Assembly (NCBI GenBank): GCA_016800925.1
Contig: JABCPU010000019.1
Coordinates: 248,001 to 312,000, forward strand
DNA from: Suillus spraguei
Taxonomy: Eukaryota; Basidiomycota; Agaricomycetes; Boletales; Suillaceae
Length of the DNA: 64,000 nucleotides
Direction: 5' to 3'
Below the pieces are notes generated by a model. The model ran no database searches, was not told the origin of the DNA, and worked only from the letters and a program-made list of their open reading frames with translations. The position numbers and the translations under genes were made by a program. This document shows, piece by piece, positions 56,697-64,000 of the stretch (positions are counted from its first letter, which is position 1; the number at the start of each line of letters is the position of its first letter).

Positions 56697-57443
56697 GGTG
56701 TAAACCTGGAGGACCCGAAGGAAGATTCAGTGCCGCGTTGGGGCTCTATGTACTAGTAGATGGCCGGGTCTCGGGCCGAGTCGGCGTCTAAACTTCATCG
56801 CGTCCGACGCGAAGCCTTGCCCATTGGGCGACCTATTTTTTTCTCTTCCCCTTCGCACTCCTGAGCGTGCAAAACGCTCGCTTTCATCTGCGCGTGCTCT
56901 TTGCGTGCTCTCGAGCTCCTGCTTCTCTCTCGCAGCAGGGGTTCAAGAAGACCACGTGAAAGGTAATATTAATACACGTGTGACTGGACGAAAATGAATT
57001 TTTGTATATAACACGGTGTATACACGAATTCATGAATGCAAGTACCAGCCATATATATTATCCTTAATTTTGGAATTTCTCCCTCACCATCCTAAGGCGA
57101 ACTAGGTGAACGAGATGATATTCGATACATGTGTGTTCTGCATTTTCCGCTGATCAGAAAAGTGCTAGTCACTGATATCTACTGGGGCGCCAGCTATGCA
57201 TTTCTGATTTAAACCTTTGTTTGAACATGCAAGGACGGTCAGCTGGAAGGATTCAATGAGTTTGGCTAAAAATAGATACCTGTCAAAATTATTCTTGTTT
57301 TATGCACATGCCTCGTTGATATCACATTTTAGATTCTTACGCGTGCCTGTAGCCACAGCTTTTGTTGTTGCTATCATATAGACTGCCCTAGGCTGCGCGC
57401 ACTCCTTCAGCCCTTGCCAAAGTCATTCCTTTTACCCTCCGCT
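56697..57443. promoter_or_regulatory. Divergent region between ADHFE1-like and aspartic protease genes, two CACGTG motifs
   Basis: 747 bases. CACGTG palindromes lie at 56953-56958 and 56975-56980, 22 bases apart. GC-rich near the ADHFE1-like gene and AT-rich from about 56960 to 57340. No gene supported. Confidence 0.45.
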
Positions 57444-59658
57444 ATGAAATTACAGGCTCTTTCTCTAGCAGCCCTGGCTGGAGTTTCAGTGGCGGTTAAA
57501 ATTCCTTTCATTCAATCAAGGCGCACGACCTTACAGCGACGAAGTGGGGGCACAGACGTTTCAGTATCTCATCCACAAGTTCTGTCTTCCGTTTCCACAG
57601 AGCTAACCCTCAAGCAAGCCATATCATTCATTCCCCAGTTTAACATAACTGACTTCTGAGACAGCGACGTTCACGATCTCATTTATATGGCAAATGTAAG
57701 CATGCTTCGTTCGTCCTCCCCTGCCATTTTATTCATAAAGTAATCAGGTTACCCTCGGCGGTGTTAGTAAGTAACATACCCCATTCACATCGTAAGGTGA
57801 CTCATTCATCAACTAGATTATCTGGTCCAACTTGACACAGGTATTTTTTTCCATTCCCTTTCCTTTTTCATTTCTTACGTCTTTCTTAGGCTCTTCTGAC
57901 CTATGGGTACTCAACAGTCCAACACCCATCCCTAATGCAAACATTACAGTCAGTGCTACACCCTTTTCTCATCATACTTTACTTACATTTACCACTAGTC
58001 CCTGAACTGTAATTTGACTGTGAGTGCATTTCTGCTTGGATAGGGATCCTCGGTCTAACTTCAGGACACAAGTATGGCATTGGTTGGGCATATGGGGATG
58101 TTGCCTATGTCAAGGCCGAGTTTGCAGGGTAAGCAAGTCTTCAAGTGACATATCGTAGACTAATGCAACTTCAAATAGCATATCTGTTCCTTCACAAGCT
58201 TTTCTTGACGTCTCGTCTGCACAAAACCCGGCATTATCTTATGGAGCTATTGGGCTCCTAGGGCTGGGTTTTGACTCATTATCGAATATAGATGCCCTCC
58301 TAAACAGCACTGGCGCGTCGACAGGTCGCAGCCTCCTCTACAATCTTTTTCAGGACAATCCTTCCGAACCCAACTTTATTGCATTATCTCTGCAGAGTAC
58401 ATCAGATGACGATCAAGTTACAGGCAGCTTCGCAATTGGTAAGTTTACAGTGTCACTTTTATATGCACTTGTTGACCCATCAGAATGCAGGCGAAACCGA
58501 GTCCCAATATTCAAACGTTACAAGCACTAACAAAATCCCAACTTGGCCTGTGAACTCTCCATCGCGTTGGAATGTGCTATTGGACTCGTTCATTGTTGGT
58601 ACAGAAACCTATTCAGTTTCTACTGGCGTGGAGGGAGCGCCATCGAACAAGGCAGTCGTTCTTCTAGATAGCGGAACATCGTATACGTGCGTGATCATTT
58701 GCGTCAATGGTCGGATATGTTTTATTCACAAAGAGTGCAGATACGCACCTACTGATGTGTGCCAATCCATTTATGGCGGCGTATCTGGGGCTGAGTATAA
58801 CTCTGGTCTTGGGCAATGGACCGTCCCTTGCGACGCAGAAATAAACATAGCACTTCAGTTCGAGTGAGTGTCTGCATTCGATCACGTATTTTTAGTCATC
58901 GACTTTTTCGTAACAGCAATCAAATCTTCCCGATACATCCCCTCGATGTTTCACCAGCAAGTTCCAGTGATCCCTCAATCTGTGTCGGCTCTTTTTTGCC
59001 CCAAAGTGTTTCTGTTGGGGCTGGCCAATTGTAAGCCTATGGTAATCATTCTGGAATGCAACTCTAAATAATCTTCTTTTCTAGTGATTGGTTGATAGGC
59101 GACAACGTTTTACGCTCAGTCTATGCAGTGTACGACTTTGGCGACTTCGTTTCATCGGGGACTATGGGCAACCCTTATGTCCAAATGCTCTCCCTGGTTA
59201 ATCCTAACCAGGCATCGGTGGAATTCCACGATGTGCGGGGCGGAACGCCACAGAATAACATTACCTACAACGCTTCGAGTGGAGATTCCGAATCAACGAC
59301 TGTGACGTTGTCCGCGGATGTAGCAAACACTATTGACAGCCTCTCCAAATACCTCCCCGCCATGCTTGCTGTTATGGCTCTTAATGCTCTCGTCTTGGTC
59401 ATTCTTGCCGTTGTCGCCCTTGTCCTGCTGTGCAGGCGTCGTGGGAGGGGCGCGCGAGCGCGCAAGACACCCGGAAGATTGAGTCCCATGCCGATGAACA
59501 TTACCACCACGAGGTATCCTGATTATGCGAATCCTCAAGAGCTACACACATATCAGCCTGTCTCGATGGCATTGACTGAAGATACACTTTTCGCTCCTCC
59601 GTCGCCTGCCTTTAAAGGGGAGTCAAGACCTGGAGATCGCCCAAAATCAGTCGCATAG
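57444..59658 (+). CDS. Membrane-tethered pepsin-like aspartic protease (A1 family)
   Basis: ATG 57444 opens a signal peptide (MKLQALSLAALAGVSVAVKI); a dibasic TTLQRR site may end the propeptide. The first catalytic motif is split by an intron: YLVQLDT joins GSSDLWVLNSPTPIP. GLTSGHKYGIGWAYGDVAY corresponds to the flap. Then GAIGLLGLGFDSLSNIDALL, FIALSLQSTSDDDQVTGSFA, and the second catalytic motif VVLLDSGTSYT. It continues APTDVCQSIYGGVSGAEYNS and WLIGDNVLRSVYAVYDFGD. After the enzyme comes a spacer, one membrane helix (LAVMALNALVLVILAVVALV), a basic stop (CRRRGRGARARK) and a cytosolic tail of about 60 residues. A type I membrane protease is less usual than secreted or GPI forms. At least eight introns. 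Confidence 0.9.
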
Positions 59659-59902
59659 CAAACTGATGACGCCCCTCATCCCCCCTCTCGTCGCTATATA
59701 TTGACTGTGCTCCGTCCGTTACTTATGCAAATGTGGTGGGGCTTCTGTAGTAGCCTCTTGGACAACGGACCTTTCTCTTCGGACGCTATTTATCTATTTT
59801 CTGTTTGCTTGATCTATCACCCCATCCCCGTCAAATTTTGTATATATAATAGTCACTGCTCATCAGTGTCATGCAATATACCTCCTAACGGAGTGTCCTG
59901 CA

Positions 59903-61883
59903 TCATGTGCGCGATTTGGTACTACGCGAAGCCATCTCGAAGGCTACATAATTGTCCATATCAACGAGTGTCCGAATGTTTCCTAACCTCTCCTCTTCAA
60001 CTCCAGGTGTTGGGCTACCTCTCGTGCTCTTCAGAACCTGTCGTGCCAATGATCTGTACGAGCTCCAGGTTTTTTCTTGCTCCTGAGTAAGGCCTCCCGC
60101 CTCTTGGAGGCGCTTGGTCGCCTCCATTAAGGTGGAAGCAAGTTTAGATCGGTAGAACGCGGCCGTGTGTTCATCACTGAGAAGCGTGCCAACGCACGCA
60201 AAGTCAGCTAGCCACATTGCATGTTGAACGTAACTGATGTTATTGGCGGCAAGGGCAGTGCGCAGGAGAAACGATATGGTCTCCACGTCCGTCGGCAGGT
60301 TCTTCCCCCTGGACCTCTCCTTCACGGTCGGAGAACGACTTCCACCCGATTCGAATTGACTGGCTTCGATGCCAGTCATGAGCTCATACACGCGGACGGC
60401 AGTTGGCCAGTCTGCACTGCGGCAGCATGTCATAAAAGCAAGGTGATACGATTGCGCTGTCGGCGTCAACTTGGGGAGATTATAAATTACGTCGTTCTGT
60501 ATGCTCCATTCCAATACTCCAAGAGCTTCGCTCGACTCGTTGAGCGATCCGAGAGCGACGAGTCCAGCATACGCTCTGAGAAGTTTTTGTATGTGGTTAG
60601 CGTCGATGAGGTAACGCATCCATACTTTGTCCCAATTGATCTTGTCCATAACTTGACGCGTGAAGTGAACGGTGAGCCTATGCTTTTGCATGGAGTTACA
60701 AAGCTGGAGGGTAGCGTCTAACGTCCACGCATTGAGATTGCTTGACAACCTTTTGGGCATATCTTCCCCTGGTTTTGAAAGACCCAATTGATCATGGATG
60801 ATAGTGAACGCAAAACTTTGATCATTCGGGCTTCCTCGCGTAAGGGCGCGTATGGCAGTTGCAATGAGCCCAGGATCCAAGAAGAAATCAGGATTCCTCT
60901 GCATAACCTTCTCCATCTGCATCCAAACATGCTTCGCATCAGACGCGGCATCGTTACGAGTAGAAGTCTCCCCGTCAGTAACCGAACGCTTCTGACGTGC
61001 GGATATTGCCTTGAACATTGCAGTGAAGATGAACCTGTCAGGTGCGAGAGGTCCTTCCTGGTCCATGGCGAAGTAAACGTCGAAGATTTTATGGTAGTCT
61101 CCTGCATCGCCGAGAATCTGGATGTATGCAACAAGAGGCTGCAGGGATAACTCCTTCGAGTTGTCAGCCTCGTGAAATTTGACCGATTCGAGGTGTTTTA
61201 AGTAGGACTCGTAAAGAGAATGCGCGTTCTGCAATTGCTTGCTGTATTTCGGCCAGTCCTTGATGAGGGAAATACCGCTGAGCATCGTGGAGAAAGTGAT
61301 GCTGTTGGGCGAAAACCCTCTACGCTTCATCTATTGCAGAAGTCCGTTATTAAGAGTGACAGCAAGCCTCAGTGGGTAGACTCACGTCAACGAACAAATC
61401 GTAGGAAAGCTGGTACCGTTCAACACTCAAGCACTCTGAGATCATTGTATTCCACACAGCTACATTTTGCGCATCCCGAGGAGTCGACTTTAAACGCTCG
61501 ATGGCACCATCAAGGTTCCCCTCGCTGCATAGACGTTTGAGTTGAATTGACAAGTCATAAGGTTTGAGTAGACGTTTTTTCTGCATCCCCTCGCCATGTC
61601 CTTGACGTCTGTCCAACTGTGTACGAGACCGAAAGTTTGACGGTCCGTCTGCCCGAGCTTTATCTGGATATCCTTGACGTGTAGAATGCCTTTCAGACGC
61701 ACGTCCGAGGACAGAAGAACTTTGCTTTTGCTCTAGACTTGGGTCTATCGTTATTCCAGAACCTATCGATCGCCACCAGTTGTTCTGCTTCAACTTGAGA
61801 ATAACATTGCGAGTTGTTCTTCTGCCTTGACTCGAAATCATGCCAGCCTGAATTAGTACGGTCTCTGTCAAGGTCGAACTCAT
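59903..61883 (-). CDS. PPR-repeat protein, probably mitochondrial
   Basis: ATG 61883 (MSSTLTETVLIQAG). N-terminal part is basic and disordered. PPR-like helix pairs follow: VAVWNTMISECLSVERYQLS joins across an intron (about 61331-61383) to MKRRGFSPNSITFSTMLSGI. Next: LSLQPLVAYIQILGDAGDYH, KIFDVYFAMDQEGPLAPDRF, SYHLAFMTCCRSADWPTAVR and DVETISFLLRTALAANNISY. The end is VDMDNYVAFEMASRSTKSRT. About 640 residues. PPR proteins bind organellar RNAs; the basic start fits import, but no cleavage site is certain. Could be a Pet309/Cya5-type or mitoribosome-associated PPR; this was not resolved. It converges on the protease gene, 244 bases apart. Confidence 0.8.
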
Positions 61884-62820
61884 GAATTGTCAGTGCAATG
61901 GGAAAGTTTGACACAAATGGAGATTTGGCCCCTGTGCAGCGGCCAACTCGGAGACTACCATCAGATCGAACACGACAAAGTCGCAAGGCCTATCGCATCA
62001 GACGGCCACGTAGTTTGCACATAATCTGGACGACCGCCGGGTGAACGTTCCGATCAATATATCGCCTGCACCCACTCCGCTCGTCTCAGCTCATCTCTCA
62101 GTAAAATTCATACATCTCGGTTCGAAACAGCGGTAACTTGACTTGATCTTATTGCATGGCCTTGGCCTTGCATACTGTTTTTCTGCTCCATGGAAATATC
62201 TCGACAGCAGACATGCGGAATTTTTGTCAAGCATTTGGGTTTACACAACCCGGCTATTTCTATTATTTACAGATCCAATTACTCGACAGCCGATAGTACA
62301 TGTGCTCAATATTTCTATTTCACCTAATGGTCACGGATAGGAGAACCTGACGAGCGCGATAATCAGACACGAGACGATTGTGCATATGTGTGATTGATCA
62401 TAACCGACTTTGGCATTATCATACGGGAACTCGGATATACATCCCCTCTGAACATAACTTATTTGGATAGCGCTCACAACGGCCCTTTGAATAATCTAAA
62501 TGAGAAGGATTATTACGAAGGTAATGAGGTGTTGAGGACATGCAATATTATGACAGTAGAATAACTCAGGGGTTGTTCTACACGTGTCAGGACAAGAGTC
62601 GGAAAGCTATAACGTGTACTTAATATTTTTGTAAGTTTGATCTTCCAAGAAACCTCATTTTCATGTCACCCAGGGATGGGACGTAATTAAGTTTCACAGC
62701 TCACGCGGACCTTTGGGAGTTAGATCAAGCTCTGAGGCACAAATAATTAAATGGAAAATATCACAAATGCCACCTACGTGCTTCAAGCAATATTTTTCAT
62801 CATTAACTATACAGCATGCA
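61884..62820. other. Intergenic between PPR and OST1 genes
   Basis: 937 bases, the longest gene-free stretch. PPR upstream region with an AATATAT element near 62053-62060, and the OST1 3' UTR. AT-rich from about 62450 to 62820. No ORF, RNA or repeat could be supported. Confidence 0.45.
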
Positions 62821-64000
62821 TCACTTCTTGTGTAGGTTCAAATCCACGCGCCTAGCCATGAAGGCAAAAGCAAAAAGGGTGAAGAAAGCAGCACCAACGG
62901 ACATGGCTTTCTTTAAGTGAGCCGAGAGGGGAACCCGATACGAGACCTGGACAAAGTATGGTTTTGGTACCTTCAAACCAAACACAAGATATGCACTCAC
63001 ATAGATATGCCTGCGTGTTTGTAAGTCAAGTCCTTGTATTTGAAAGTGACGGCAGGGCGCCCCACGGTATCGAGGTAGCTTATGTGCGTTGACATGCTGT
63101 TAGAAAGTTCGGGGAAAGGGGAGACGAATTCGACATTACTGCAGGTCACATTAGTGAAACCCAAAAACCACAATCTCATTCGACATACGTTGCACCCTCC
63201 GGCAGTATAATTTTGACTTCAGCGTCGTTAACAACAGTTCCAGGAAAGCTCGTCATGACAGGTACGCCAACCACGTATATGCCATTCTTCACATCATAGC
63301 CGACCGAATCTTGCAAAGGCGTGTCGAAGCCAATGGTGCAAGAGTAGTTCCAACCCCCAAGAACTGGGTAGCGTGGCCGCAATTCAAGGACGCTGTATTG
63401 CGTTGCCTTGCTACCCTTCGCGATCGACGGCGTCGTGCGCAAATGGGATGTGGAGACATTCCCGTTCTGATCATAGAAGTACGCATTGGTCACACCAGGG
63501 GGAAGATGCAAAGTGAAGTCGGAGAGAATATGCGGGGTTTGCTGGCGGAGATAAATTTGGCTCTGGTACTCCAAGCGAGAGAAGTGGCCCTTGAGACTGA
63601 ATTCGAAAGTGAACGATGTATCAGAAATGCGAAAGACATCACTTACGTGGGCCCAGCATTGTGGAGGTGAATCTTGTCCTCAATGTTCAAGTTGGAACCC
63701 CAGTGGCTAATCTCTGCCGTACGGCGGAGCGTCTCGACCTCAATGACAGGATAGTCAAAGCTGTAATGAACTGAGACAGATTGCTGATATTTTGCCACGA
63801 AATCTGTATCCGTCTGAATGTCGTGATAAGGACCATAGGTAATGGTTCCCCCAGTTTTGGTGACAGAACCATCCCTCACGAAACTGTCCACGTCATGTGG
63901 GGTAGTATAAGAAATAACGTTTGGCGCCAAGGATCTGTCACGGTAGAATCAGATAATTATAAATACAGCAAGTAGTAGATAGGCATACTTTATCTTTGTG
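62821..64000 (-). CDS. OST1: Oligosaccharyltransferase alpha subunit Ost1/ribophorin I (5' cut)
   Basis: Subunit of the ER N-glycan transferase. The window holds the C-terminal two thirds of the gene. Exons read LAPNVISYTTPHDVDSFVRD, GGTITYGPYHDIQ, VSVHYSFDYPVIEVETLRRT, AEISHWGSNLNIEDKIHLHN and GHFSRLEYQSQIYLRQQTPH, then LPPGVTNAYFYDQNGNVSTS. Next come LELRPRYPVLGGWNYSCTIG and IYVVGVPVMTSFPGTVVNDA. The C-terminal membrane helix (MSVGAAFFTLFAFAFMA) is followed by a short basic tail ending NLHKK, an ER-retention-like KK signal. VEVETLRRTAEISHWGSNL is the ribophorin I hallmark. Stop at 62821. Confidence 0.95.

Overview
This window is eukaryotic nuclear DNA from a filamentous fungus, most likely an Agaricomycete (Basidiomycota). 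The genes are compact and split by many introns of about 45-70 bases with GT(A/G)NGT donors. The gene set also fits: a PXB/PX protein, an Stb6-like protein, MARVEL-type membrane proteins, a GPI-anchored chitin deacetylase and a fungal HIS6. No rRNA, tRNA, CRISPR array, insertion sequence or intact transposon was recognised. Gene density is about one gene per 2 kb on both strands. The first gene (SPB4) and the last (OST1) are cut by the window edges.

Layout. 0-13.5 kb: SPB4 RNA helicase 3' end, a PXB-PX lipid-binding protein, an unrecognised small gene, a CCDC47-type ER protein, an Stb2/Stb6-like protein, and a two-RING LON-domain protein. 14-18.4 kb: glucose-6-phosphate dehydrogenase, divergent from THOC5, then the E2 enzyme UBC8. 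18.7-22.4 kb: three consecutive minus-strand four-helix MARVEL-like membrane protein genes. 23-30 kb: acetoacetyl-CoA synthetase, an AT-rich accessory-looking stretch with an unrecognised multi-exon gene, and vacuolar endopolyphosphatase. 30.5-38 kb: an RFX transcription factor, BFR1, NHP2 and JMJD7. 38.2-46.5 kb: ELG1/ATAD5 clamp unloader, a bHLH factor and the TFIIF alpha subunit. 47-64 kb: chitin deacetylase, a GCK-III kinase, RPL35, HIS6, an ADHFE1-type dehydrogenase, a membrane-tethered aspartic protease, a PPR protein and OST1.

The genes do not form one pathway; this looks like an ordinary euchromatic block of housekeeping genes (ribosome biogenesis and translation: SPB4, NHP2, RPL35, BFR1; transcription and RNA export: TFG1, THOC5, RFX, bHLH; ER function: CCDC47, OST1). 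The more lineage-specific parts are the MARVEL array, the 25.8-27.2 kb stretch and the surface or secreted enzymes. Gene ends given here are coding limits; internal exon junctions were inferred by eye from splice consensus and frame continuity, and several N-termini remain uncertain.
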